A stretch of 64,000 nucleotides of DNA, from the NCBI GenBank assembly GCA_965249185.1, contig CBDFLS010000002.1, positions 2,046,001-2,110,000 of the forward strand. The letters run 5' to 3'. The translations under genes were made by a program, and so were the position numbers. Position 1 is the stretch's first letter. Each line of letters opens with the position of its first letter. The notes under the pieces were generated by a model, which was not told the DNA's origin, searched no databases, and saw nothing but the letters and a program-made list of their open reading frames with translations. This stretch comes from CBDFLS01 sp965249185 (GTDB lineage: Bacteria; Chloroflexota; Dehalococcoidia; Lucifugimonadales; Australimonadaceae). Below are positions 53,484 through 61,709 of the stretch, in pieces.

Positions 53484-55769
53484 TCAGCTGTGTACGGCAG
53501 GCCGGGCGTCAATGAGCCCCTGCTCTTCGGTGGTGGCCAGGATGCGGACGGGGAAGCGGCCGCCCCGGGCGATCAGCATCCCGTCCCCGCGAGGACAGGA
53601 GAGAAGCCACTGGACGTCGGCCTCCGAGAGGTCGAAGGACTCCCCGACCGCTCTCAGCGCCGCCGCGTCCTGCTGGAGCAGCAGCTTGAATGCGGAGTTC
53701 TGGAGAAGCACCCTTCCCGAATGGCCCACGATGGGCCTACTGGTGTCCTCGCTGAGGAAGTCCTGGACATCCTGGGTAATGGAGATGAGGCCCAGATGGT
53801 GCTTCCTTGCTCGCTTTGCCAGGGAGACCAGGGAAGAGGCCCCCTCGGGGTGCTGCATGATGCTCCACACCTCGTCCACCACCAGCACCCTGGGTCTGGG
53901 GTCCCTGGACGCCATGGACCAGACCGCCTCGGCGCACACCAGCGTTGCGGCGGGCCTTAGCTCCGGCTCCAGCAGGCGAAGGTTGAAGACGGTGATGGGA
54001 AGCTCGGTTCCCATCAGGTCTGCCCCCTGGTCGGTGAGCAGGTGGCGCAGGCTGCCGGTGGCGAAGGGCCTCAGCAGGGATGCCATCCCCTTATAGCCCT
54101 GAGATTCGAGGAATATGAAGAAGTCCTGGAAGCCGGTGACGGCACGATGGGTGGTGTAGTAGGCGGTCAGGGCCTCGTCCAGTGTGGCCCGCTGCTCCGG
54201 TGAGAAGCGTTCGCCCACCATGACCTCGATCAACCTGCGCAGTCCGCCCACCCGTTGCAGGACCTCGCTCTCATCCTCCTCTTCCAGAACGAAGGGGTTG
54301 AGCCCGTGACCGGCGACGCCGGGGGTCAGCACCCTTCCCCCTGCGGTCTGGGCCAGGGAAGCGTACTCCCCTTCGGGGTCGATGACGTAGTAGACGATGC
54401 CCCTGGATATGCCCCGCAGCAGACCCAGCTTGGTGGAGAAGGACTTCCCCGCGCCGCTCCTGGCCATGACCACCGTGTTGGCGTTGAGGAAGGCCCCGTC
54501 GAAGGGGTCGTAGGTCACGACCGATCCGGACCGCAGGTCCAGGCCGAAGAGGGTGCCCTTGCGGGTGTCCAGGTCGGGGGGCGCGAAGGGCAAGAGGAAG
54601 GCGAGGGTGGTGGTGTCCACCGTGCGCCAGGAGCCCCCCGGGTTGAGGGCCAGGGGCAGCGTGGAGAGGTGGCCGTCGCGCTGCCGGAATCTCATGGCGT
54701 CCAGGACGGCCATGGACCCGGCGAAGAGGCCCCGAAGCTGCTGCCCCCGCTCCTTCAGCGAGTCTGCTGTCCCTGCATAGATGGTGATGGAGAAAGAGGC
54801 GTTGAACAGGCGCTCCCTGCCCCGGTGCACCTCGTCCCTGAGCCGGGATGCGTCCTCCAGGGCGATCTCCGTCTCCGGAGAGGCCGTCCTGCCCCGGCGG
54901 AGCGAGATGGCGATGCCCGACTCCATCTTCACCCGCTGCCACTCCAGGGTCCTCACGGCCTGGGCGGTGGCGATGGGCGAGATGTGTATGGACAGGTCCA
55001 TGGGCAGGCCCAGGGCCAGGACCCGCTGCATGTACCCCAGGGGCAGGGTCCGGGGCCAGCGGGTCAGCTGGTAGCTCCTTCCCAGGCGTTCTCCCATGTC
55101 GAGCTGGCCTCTGCTGAGGCTGATGACCATAGGGGACTCCGGTGATGGAGCAGGCGGAGCGCATCCCCGCAGGGTGGACTCCACCAGCAGCCGCAGAGCC
55201 CTGTCCTTGAGCGGGAAGACGGCGAAGCCCGCCCTGGTGAGGAGGCCCTGAAGCTCGTCGGCCCGCGCCTTTAGAGCGATTGCGTAAAAGCGCCGGTCCA
55301 CGACGCCGGGGCGCTCCTCAAGCTCTCCCAGGAACTCCCCTAAAGAGGCCGACGCCTGGGCAACTCCCTCGGCCAGGCCGCTTGGACGGCGCTCAGCCAG
55401 GGAGTCTCGAAGGGCTCCCAGCCGGGGCGGGTGCTGTCGCACCAGGAGTTGCACGGGGAAGTCCAATGCGTTGAGGACGGCGGCGAAGGCCCCCATGATG
55501 GGCTGCTCCACCTCCAGGCCCCGCACCTCCATGACGGAGACCTCCACGCCGCCGAGACGCAGGATGGTCTCGTCATGCAGCCCCGCTATCGGAAAGTAGC
55601 GGGTCAGAGGCGGCGGAGTCTTGGGTTTCTTTGGGGCACTTCCGTCCGGCTGGGGTTGTTGGGTTTCAGCAGGCGCTTCGTCTGTGGTCACCGGCGCCTG
55701 CTCTCCCGCCGGGGGATGAAGACCCTCGCCGGTCCTGCGTCGAAGGGGTCTGAACTTGCGACGTTTCAT
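53484..55769 (-). CDS. VirB4/TraC-like type IV secretion ATPase
   Basis: A 761-residue ATPase. The N-terminal 50 residues are Arg/Pro rich; residues 60-400 form the VirB4 N-terminal domain. Walker A is ARSGAGKSFSTK near 450 and Walker B VLVVDEVWSIM near 640, then LGLISITQDVQDFLS (sensor-like) and QNSAFKLLLQQ, all typical of VirB4. The motor powers pilus assembly and DNA transfer. It is coupled to the small basic gene upstream by a four-base overlap. Confidence 0.9.
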   Translation of the reverse strand: MKRRKFRPLRRRTGEGLHPPAGEQAPVTTDEAPAETQQPQPDGSAPKKPKTPPPLTRYFPIAGLHDETILRLGGVEVSVMEVRGLEVEQPIMGAFAAVLNALDFPVQLLVRQHPPRLGALRDSLAERRPSGLAEGVAQASASLGEFLGELEERPGVVDRRFYAIALKARADELQGLLTRAGFAVFPLKDRALRLLVESTLRGCAPPAPSPESPMVISLSRGQLDMGERLGRSYQLTRWPRTLPLGYMQRVLALGLPMDLSIHISPIATAQAVRTLEWQRVKMESGIAISLRRGRTASPETEIALEDASRLRDEVHRGRERLFNASFSITIYAGTADSLKERGQQLRGLFAGSMAVLDAMRFRQRDGHLSTLPLALNPGGSWRTVDTTTLAFLLPFAPPDLDTRKGTLFGLDLRSGSVVTYDPFDGAFLNANTVVMARSGAGKSFSTKLGLLRGISRGIVYYVIDPEGEYASLAQTAGGRVLTPGVAGHGLNPFVLEEEDESEVLQRVGGLRRLIEVMVGERFSPEQRATLDEALTAYYTTHRAVTGFQDFFIFLESQGYKGMASLLRPFATGSLRHLLTDQGADLMGTELPITVFNLRLLEPELRPAATLVCAEAVWSMASRDPRPRVLVVDEVWSIMQHPEGASSLVSLAKRARKHHLGLISITQDVQDFLSEDTSRPIVGHSGRVLLQNSAFKLLLQQDAAALRAVGESFDLSEADVQWLLSCPRGDGMLIARGGRFPVRILATTEEQGLIDARPAVHS

Positions 55770-55945
55770 GGGCGCACCTCCTGGGGTTTGAGTGGTATGC
55801 GAACGACGGCCTTCTGCGGGAGCCGGTGCCGGGGCAGGTGGCGGCCCCTCTTGGACCGCTTCCGCCGCCGTGAACCGCTGGCGCCGTTGGGCCGAGGCTG
55901 CTTGTCTTCCTGCTCTTTGCCGTTCCTTTCCTTGCCCCGTGTCAT
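55766..55945 (-). CDS. Small basic protein in the transfer operon
   Basis: A 59-residue, strongly basic protein (SRRRKRSKRGRHLPRHRLP). Overlaps at both ends: its ATG is in the stop of the 78-residue membrane protein gene, and its stop overlaps the VirB4-like start by four bases. The double coupling supports expression. It could bind nucleic acid or act as an assembly factor; no family is recognised. Confidence 0.65.
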   Translation of the reverse strand: MTRGKERNGKEQEDKQPRPNGASGSRRRKRSKRGRHLPRHRLPQKAVVRIPLKPQEVRP

Positions 55946-56178
55946 GACTGCTCCTTCCGCCGTCGCCGGGAGGCGCGCAGCGTGCGGATGGCGGCTATTA
56001 CCAGGTAGACGCCGGTGCCCAAGACGGCGACGCCGACGAAGGGAGACGGGGCCAGGGACGCTGCCGTCAGCCCGGCCATGATCCCGACGACTCCGGCCAT
56101 CAGTTGAAGCCTTGGCTCCTCGGTCCAGTAGGCCAGGGCCACCAGGCCCAGAAACAGGATCGTGTCTGCGGTACTCAT
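55942..56178 (-). CDS. Small membrane protein of the transfer operon
   Basis: A 78-residue protein with three short hydrophobic segments: TILFLGLVALAYW, LMAGVVGIMAGLTAASLAP and FVGVAVLGTGVYLVIAAIRT, and a basic C-terminus (RASRRRRKEQS). It probably sits in the inner membrane part of the secretion channel. Position between pilin-like and VirB4-like genes resembles VirB3-like components, but the sequence is not diagnostic. Confidence 0.65.
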   Translation of the reverse strand: MSTADTILFLGLVALAYWTEEPRLQLMAGVVGIMAGLTAASLAPSPFVGVAVLGTGVYLVIAAIRTLRASRRRRKEQS

Positions 56179-56211
56179 ACATTCCTCCTTGTCTTCTTGC
56201 TGTTGTGGTTC

Positions 56212-56613
56212 CTAACGCGTCGGCAGCAGCACCGTGGTGCTGTCCACCAGGAGCACCATGAGGCCCTTGGCCAGGAGCACCAGCACCAGGCCGGAGATGG
56301 CTCCGATGACAGCGCCCTTGGCCCTTCCCCTGGCATGGGGGTTCTCCGGCTCGCCCCACATGAGGACGAAGGCGGCCCAGACCAGGCTGAAGCCCGCCAG
56401 GATGCCGGCGATGAGGATGAAGATGTTGAGAAGCCGGTTGTACTCCTCCAGCATCTCCGCCCCCGCCTCTCCGTGGGACGCTCCGGTGGTGAAGAGGGCG
56501 AAGGCGATAAGCGCCGCCAGGCTCACGATGCGCCCCAGGGCTCTCGGCAACACCCTCAAGAAGGGTTGGTCCAGGCGAGCCGCATGGTGGATTGACGAAA
56601 GAGCTCTACGCAT
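56212..56613 (-). CDS. Pilin-like (VirB2/TrbC) protein
   Basis: A 133-residue protein with a positively charged N-terminus, a signal-like segment (IVSLAALIAFALFTTGASHG) and two hydrophobic helices (LLNIFILIAGILAGFSLVWAAFVLM; GAVIGAISGLVLVLLAKGLMVLLV) joined by a short polar loop. This is the layout of VirB2/TrbC pilins. The ATG overlaps the stop of the PrgI fusion by one base (TAATG). Confidence 0.7.
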   Translation of the reverse strand: MRRALSSIHHAARLDQPFLRVLPRALGRIVSLAALIAFALFTTGASHGEAGAEMLEEYNRLLNIFILIAGILAGFSLVWAAFVLMWGEPENPHARGRAKGAVIGAISGLVLVLLAKGLMVLLVDSTTVLLPTR

Positions 56614-59378
56614 TACCGAAGCTCCTGTCCCACCAGCTCCCGGAAGACCTCCTGGGCTGGGATGGCCTCGCCGGGGATCTCCTCGGCGGTGTAGCTCTTC
56701 TCCGAGACCACGGCCCCGGCCTCGTCCTCCATGAGCTGTCTTGCCTCGATGGAGATGGAGAGGCTGTCCAGCCAGGCCATGTAGAGCTCGGTGCGGAGCT
56801 TGGCCGCCTCGTCGGGAGTCAGGTCGAAGTAGTTGTTGTCCTCCATGTGGTCCAGGGCGTCCTTGTAGGGATTGGTGGAGTCGTCCTCGTCTTCATCCTC
56901 GTCGTCCTGGTCCTCGATGAGCTGGAGGTACTGCTCCGGCTCCGAGGGGATGTCGGAGTCCTCCGGCGGGTCGGGCAATGCCTCGAATGGAGCGTCCGAG
57001 AGGATGGGGAAGGCGGTGGAGAGCACGTCCCGGTAGTGGCGCACCAGGGGCTCCTGCTCCGTCACCTCGGCCGAGGTGTAGGCGGGGATGACGACCTCCA
57101 CGTCCACCTCCTGGGTCACCTCCTTGCCCTCCACCCACACGTCCTCGCTGACGTGCTGGCTCTGGCTCTGCCCCGGCAACGTGACGGTCTCGCTGACCGC
57201 CTGGCTCTGGGTCTGGCCGGGGATGGTGACCGTCTCGCTGACGGTCGTCTGGTCGGTCTGTGCGGGAAGGGTGATCTCGGTGGTGGCGTAGGTGGACGCC
57301 TCATCCTCGGCGTAGCCGGTGGCGGTGCCCGAGGCCGTCCCTGATACATACTCCGATGCGTAGGTGGACGCCTCATCCTCGGCGTAGCCGTAGGCGGTGC
57401 CCGAGGCCGTCCCCGATACGTACTCCGATTCGTAGGAGTAGGCGGTCCCCGACGCATAGCTCGAAGCCTCGGTGGAGGCGTAGCCGTAGGCGGTTCCCGA
57501 TGCGTAGCCTGACGCGGTCCCGGAGGCGTAGCCCGTCGCGCTGCCGCTGGCGTAACCGGTTGCCGTTCCCGATGCGTAGCCCGATGCGGCGCCGCTGGCA
57601 TACCCAGAAGCCGTCTCCTGGGGCACCCATATATTGAAGCTCAGCCAGCCCAGGATGATGTTTGCCCAGTGACTGACGGCGGTGGTGAAGCCCCCGACGA
57701 GGGTGGAGACCCATGAACCGACCGTGGCCCAGACGGTGACGCCGACGATCCTGGAGACCCACGAGCCCACCGGCGTGGAGACCCATGAGCCCACCGCCGT
57801 GGAGAGCCATGAGCCCACCGTGGTCCAGACGCTGGCTCCGACGATGGCCGATAGCCACTTGCCCACGGTGCCCGAAAGCACCGCGCCGAGGACGGTCCAC
57901 ACCTCGGCGTTCACGACGGCCGAGAGCCACTTGCCCACGGTGCCCGAAAGCACCGCGCTCAGGATGGTCCACACCTCGGCGCTCACGATGGCCGATAGCC
58001 ACTTGCCCACGGTTGCGGATATCCACCCGCCCACGGTGTGGGTGACGGCCCCCCAGGCGGCGCTCAGGGTTGCCGAGAGGGTGCGGACCACGGGTGAGAA
58101 CCAGGCGCTCAGAGTGGCTGAAACCGTATGGACCACCGGGCCGAACCAGGCGCTCAGGGTCGAGCTCACCGTGTGATAGAAGCCCGCAAAGTGGCCTATG
58201 ACGGGTATCCGCTCGATGAGGGACTGCTCCTCGTTGTGGGTGAGGTCCACCCTGCCCGGCAGGGGGATCACACGGGTCGACGTGATGTCCGCTCGAAGGG
58301 ATACCTGGTGGACGCGGTCCTCCTGGGGAAGGGAGAAGTTGAAGGGCATGTCGCCGTCCCGGGCGAAGGCCAGGCCGGTGGTAGAACCGGCCGCCGAGAC
58401 CGCCAGGTAGACCTCGCCGGTCACATCGGCGACGTCGGCATCCAGGAGCAGCTTCCGGCTCACCGCTGCCGCGGGGTCCGCCGGGTCGGTGAGGACAGTG
58501 GCTTCGACGACCTCCTCCGCCCGGCTGTTGCAGGCGCTGGAGAGGCGGCCCGTGACGTTGCCCAGCCGCCAACCCACCTCGGTCATGGAGAGGCCGCAGT
58601 CGGCGGTCTCCAGCCCTGGCAGGGGGTAGGGAAGGCTGCCCTGGTCCAGCACTCGGATGCCGCCGTTGCCCAGGGCGTCCCGCCAGGAGATGACGATGGC
58701 CTTGTGGTTTGCCGTGAGGGGGATGGTGTACTGCCGGGGCTCTCCCCGGTAGAGGACCCCCTGGGTGTAGAAGGGCCGGTAGCGGTCGTGGGTCTCGGTG
58801 GTGACCTGCACCTCCAGGGACGTTGCCGCACGAAGGGTCAGCTCGGCCTCGTTGCCCCGCACCCGCCACGCCTCGATGAAGAGCCGTTGGGGGTCGGGGC
58901 CGCTCGCCGGTCCAGCGGCAAGGGCCGCAGAAGGAGCGATGGAGGTCAGGATGACCATCACGGCCAGGAGGAGGCTCAGGCACTTGAAGGGGAGTCCCTT
59001 CAGCCGGAACCTCCACAGTCTGCGCCGTCCTTTCTTCTTTTGAGATTTGGGCTTGGGCGGCGTTGCTACCGGAGGGTTGAGCAGCGCGGTGACCTCTCCC
59101 TCGTACCGTTTGGGCGAAAGGGCGAAGCGGAGCAGGTCCAAGATCACTATGGGCAGCCCCCTCCCTCCGGGGCGCACGGCCACCATGGCCAGCCCCAGAA
59201 GGCCGACGGCGATGGCGGCGCCCAGACGGACGGCGCCGTCGGGGAGGAAGGCGGCCTGCTTCCATAGCCCGTAGGCCAACCCGACGACCGCAGCGATGGC
59301 CACGATCTGGGGGAAGGTCAGGCCCAGCAGGACCTTGTCCTCCGTTTGCAGGTGAGTGGGTACTTCGTGTTCACGCAA
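56613..59378 (-). CDS. PrgI-domain fusion with repetitive silk-like region
   Basis: A 921-residue mosaic. Residues 1-95 are a PrgI-like (VirB3 role) domain with two membrane segments. About 130-155 is a second, signal-like hydrophobic segment ending ALAAGP. About 155-395 is a beta-rich domain. About 420-640 has 24-residue repeats (GTVGKWLSAIV-type) plus shorter relatives. About 640-760 is a Ser/Gly/Ala/Tyr region of YASGTA units. A second, shorter Gln/Thr region and an acidic tail (DDEDEDEDD) end it. Single uninterrupted frame inside the T4SS operon. PrgI proteins are normally under 150 residues. The long part may project outside the cell. Confidence 0.75.
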   Translation of the reverse strand: MREHEVPTHLQTEDKVLLGLTFPQIVAIAAVVGLAYGLWKQAAFLPDGAVRLGAAIAVGLLGLAMVAVRPGGRGLPIVILDLLRFALSPKRYEGEVTALLNPPVATPPKPKSQKKKGRRRLWRFRLKGLPFKCLSLLLAVMVILTSIAPSAALAAGPASGPDPQRLFIEAWRVRGNEAELTLRAATSLEVQVTTETHDRYRPFYTQGVLYRGEPRQYTIPLTANHKAIVISWRDALGNGGIRVLDQGSLPYPLPGLETADCGLSMTEVGWRLGNVTGRLSSACNSRAEEVVEATVLTDPADPAAAVSRKLLLDADVADVTGEVYLAVSAAGSTTGLAFARDGDMPFNFSLPQEDRVHQVSLRADITSTRVIPLPGRVDLTHNEEQSLIERIPVIGHFAGFYHTVSSTLSAWFGPVVHTVSATLSAWFSPVVRTLSATLSAAWGAVTHTVGGWISATVGKWLSAIVSAEVWTILSAVLSGTVGKWLSAVVNAEVWTVLGAVLSGTVGKWLSAIVGASVWTTVGSWLSTAVGSWVSTPVGSWVSRIVGVTVWATVGSWVSTLVGGFTTAVSHWANIILGWLSFNIWVPQETASGYASGAASGYASGTATGYASGSATGYASGTASGYASGTAYGYASTEASSYASGTAYSYESEYVSGTASGTAYGYAEDEASTYASEYVSGTASGTATGYAEDEASTYATTEITLPAQTDQTTVSETVTIPGQTQSQAVSETVTLPGQSQSQHVSEDVWVEGKEVTQEVDVEVVIPAYTSAEVTEQEPLVRHYRDVLSTAFPILSDAPFEALPDPPEDSDIPSEPEQYLQLIEDQDDEDEDEDDSTNPYKDALDHMEDNNYFDLTPDEAAKLRTELYMAWLDSLSISIEARQLMEDEAGAVVSEKSYTAEEIPGEAIPAQEVFRELVGQELR
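57477..57605. repeat. Repeats coding YASGTA units
   Basis: Imperfect 12-24 bp repeats encode (T/S)A(S/T)GYASG blocks. A second repeat tract, 72-bp units at about 57,858-58,016, encodes GTVGKWLSAIV-type 24-mers. Confidence 0.85.
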
Positions 59379-59391
59379 GGGCGTACACCTC

Positions 59392-59679
59392 CTAAGGCGA
59401 GTTGCCGGACGGGTTGCTCGGGTTGGGCAATTCGGGGGTCACGGGACTGCCGATGGCGGCGTTGATGATGAGGTTCATCACGCCATAGGCCAGCAGCGCC
59501 AGCACCACCCCGGCCAGGGCCGTGAACATGGCGCTCTTGCCCCGCTCCATCTGGTGGGGCGCGCCGGAGGCGGAGAGGTACAGGAAGGACCCGTAGATGA
59601 AGAACCCTGTGCCGACGACACCCACCATCGCTAACAAGATGCCCACGATGTTGGATACCGTCTGAATCAGATCGCTCAT
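59392..59679 (-). CDS. TrbC/VirB2-type pilin-like protein
   Basis: A 95-residue protein: IVGILLAMVGVVGTGFFIYGSFLYL, then SASGAPHQMERGKSAMFTALAGVVLALLAYGVMNLI. Two helices and the GKSAMF loop match the T4SS pilin family. A proline-rich tail follows. It is between the PrgI fusion and the VirB6-like gene. Together with 56,212 the operon has two pilin-like genes. Confidence 0.75.
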   Translation of the reverse strand: MSDLIQTVSNIVGILLAMVGVVGTGFFIYGSFLYLSASGAPHQMERGKSAMFTALAGVVLALLAYGVMNLIINAAIGSPVTPELPNPSNPSGNSP

Positions 59680-59721
59680 GCGAATACCTCCTTCTGATTG
59701 CTTGTTATTTGAGTTGTCGAG

Positions 59722-60708
59722 CTACTCGTTCATGCTGCGGGGAGGCATCCCCGCCGACGTGTTGCCCGTCGATGCTTCGCCTCCGCCGCCGCCCTTGGCG
59801 AGGCCCGCCGCAGCAGGGAGCCAGCTTCCAACGCCGCCCCCACTGCCTGCTGCCCCGGCCTTCATCGCTCCGGCAGCCGACATAGCGCCGGTTGCCATGC
59901 CCGCCGCGTGCATCATCCTGGGCAGGGCCATGAGCATGGATGCCCCGTAGTGGAGGGTGCGCAGCCAGGCGTCGAACACCCCGGTGGTGCCAAGCATCGA
60001 GGGGACCCGGGTGGTCAGGTAGACGAAGGCGATGCTCATCAACAGCTGCCACAGGAAGTCGTTGACCGGCTGGCCTGCACCGATGGAGGCGAAGTCGTCC
60101 AGGAAGGCGATGGCCAGGGCCAGGGCGACCAGCTGGACCGACTGCTGAAACACCGTCACCAGGAAGGTCTTCAGCCAGTAGCGGCCCCACCCGGCGGTCA
60201 TGGGCAGGACCCACAGCCCCAACGCCACGGGAGCCAGCACCAGCAGCAGGTCGATGAGGGCGAGGCGGATGATGAATTGGCCGATCACGTAGAGGATGAA
60301 GAAGCCGTAGACCAGGTAGAGCAAGGCCAGCGCCAACGCCAGACCCGTGTTACCCACCTGGATGGCCTGGAGGAACACGTCCAGGGGCGCTCTCAGCAGG
60401 TCTCCCGCCGTCACCTCCAACGAGACGGCCACGAACCGGGATATGCTGTCGGCCAGGTCGATGATGAAGGAGCCCCACCACAGAGAGGTGGAGGCGGCGA
60501 CCACGGCGATCATCAACCGGGGCACCAACTCCCTCCAGCCGAAGTCGTGACCCCCCAGGTGCTCCCGGAAGATCATGGTGATGCCCGCCCACGCCAGGAT
60601 GACCCCCAGGCCCGCAGCCACGACGACCCACACCACCATCCAGGCTTGCTGGACGGCTTCGTGCAGGTAGGTCAAATTGGGCGGGGTGCCGGTGAGGATG
60701 TCGGTCAT
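59722..60708 (-). CDS. VirB6/TrbL-like channel protein
   Basis: A 328-residue protein with six or more hydrophobic segments (about 22-48, 65-82, 115-145, 150-170, 195-215, 230-250). The central WGRYWLKTFLVTVFQQSVQLVALALA matches TrbL/VirB6. A Gly/Ala-rich tail follows. The ATG at 60,708 is chosen because the GGGGGA site is too close to 60,717. It is downstream of the secreted-protein gene by 15 bases. Confidence 0.8.
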   Translation of the reverse strand: MTDILTGTPPNLTYLHEAVQQAWMVVWVVVAAGLGVILAWAGITMIFREHLGGHDFGWRELVPRLMIAVVAASTSLWWGSFIIDLADSISRFVAVSLEVTAGDLLRAPLDVFLQAIQVGNTGLALALALLYLVYGFFILYVIGQFIIRLALIDLLLVLAPVALGLWVLPMTAGWGRYWLKTFLVTVFQQSVQLVALALAIAFLDDFASIGAGQPVNDFLWQLLMSIAFVYLTTRVPSMLGTTGVFDAWLRTLHYGASMLMALPRMMHAAGMATGAMSAAGAMKAGAAGSGGGVGSWLPAAAGLAKGGGGGEASTGNTSAGMPPRSMNE

Positions 60709-60722
60709 GTGTTGCATTCCCC

Positions 60723-61322
60723 CTAGCAGTTGGCCGGGTCCGAGCCGGTGATCTTGCTCAGGACGCTGCACAGGATTCCGTGGATGCCCTCCACCACCCA
60801 ACCCGCAAATGCCTTGGCCCAGCGGGACGGGTTCAGAGCGTTCAGCACCCTGTCCCACAACCCCGAACCTTCATGGGCGGGGATGATGACCTCGAAGTCG
60901 TGGAGCTCATACTCGTGGAAGACGTACAGGACCAGGGTGTACGCCCTGTCCGGCTCCAGCTCGGGCTGCTCGTCGTACTCGGGGTAGTCGATGTCGTACT
61001 CCCAGCCCCGGTCCTTCTCCTTGGGGTCGTCCTGGATGAAGTAGAGGGCGGTAAGCCACTCGCCGGTCACCGGGTCCTTGACCCCGTAGCCTGCCCAGGT
61101 GGGGTTCGCGCTGAAGATGGGCTTGGCCTCGAAGTCGCCGTCGTCGTGGCGCTTGATGAACTCCTCGTCCTCGTTGACCAGGGTCAGCGCGCTCTGCTGT
61201 AGGGGTGCGGCCAACGCCAGGTTGCTTGCGGGGGTGGCCACGACAAGGACCATGAACAGCGCCATGCCTATCAAGGCCAGCCGCATCGCCTTTATGGATT
61301 TCAGGGTCGATCTCAGTGCCAT
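60723..61322 (-). CDS. Secreted hypothetical protein, first gene of the transfer operon
   Basis: A 199-residue protein with a signal peptide ending near LALAAP (about residue 40). The mature part is acidic and Tyr/Trp-rich: WAGYGVKDPVTGEWLTALYFIQDD, YDIDYPEYDEQPELEPDRAYTL. It has two Cys near the C-terminus (ILCSVLSK, DPANC). A near-perfect AAAGGAGGTGA site precedes the ATG. Being first in the operon it may be an exposed transfer component or adhesin. No family recognised. Confidence 0.65.
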   Translation of the reverse strand: MALRSTLKSIKAMRLALIGMALFMVLVVATPASNLALAAPLQQSALTLVNEDEEFIKRHDDGDFEAKPIFSANPTWAGYGVKDPVTGEWLTALYFIQDDPKEKDRGWEYDIDYPEYDEQPELEPDRAYTLVLYVFHEYELHDFEVIIPAHEGSGLWDRVLNALNPSRWAKAFAGWVVEGIHGILCSVLSKITGSDPANC

Positions 61323-61345
61323 CTCGTCACCTCCTTTGGATTGAT

Positions 61346-61433
61346 GGAAGGTTTTCCTTCAATCGAGTCTGACGACTCGGAGGGCGGGACATAATCCCTT
61401 GAAAGGGAGGGCGCGCTCACCCTCCCTTTCAAG
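61346..61433 (-). promoter_or_regulatory. Structured leader of the transfer operon (three hairpins)
   Basis: From the start codon outward: GAAGG/CCTTC (61,347-61,360, loop TTTT), CGAGTC/GACTCG (61,364-61,379, loop TGAC) and a perfect 14-bp stem CTTGAAAGGGAGGG (61,398-61,411) with its complement (61,420-61,433). No T-run follows the long stem. Confidence 0.55.
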
Positions 61434-61501
61434 CCCTGACGTTTCCAGGGGCCTTCGTGGTGTGATGGACGTGTACAGAGATTTGAGTTTGTTCCAAAAA
61501 G

Positions 61502-61694
61502 GGAAGTCGGGGTCCTGAGCAAGCTAATTCGGGGAGAAAACACCCCCTATAGGACCATCTCAGCAAGCACTTTGTGTCCAGAGCGGGTTCCAGGGGGTGG
61601 TGCCAGGACGGGCTAGGGAAACTTCCCGAAAAGGAAGTGCCGATTTGTGAGCCGACTTCCCTTTCGTCGTGGAGAAGTTTCCTTTTTCGGAAGT
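61502..61694. promoter_or_regulatory. Repeated ACTTCC/GGAAGT motifs upstream of the second regulator
   Basis: GGAAGT or its complement occurs at 61,502, 61,621, 61,633, 61,655 and 61,689. The pair at 61,621-61,638 forms ACTTCC-CGAAAA-GGAAGT, a perfect palindrome. The cluster lies between the leftward transfer operon and the rightward regulator gene. Confidence 0.5.
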
Positions 61695-61709
61695 GGGAGT
61701 GAGGGACCG

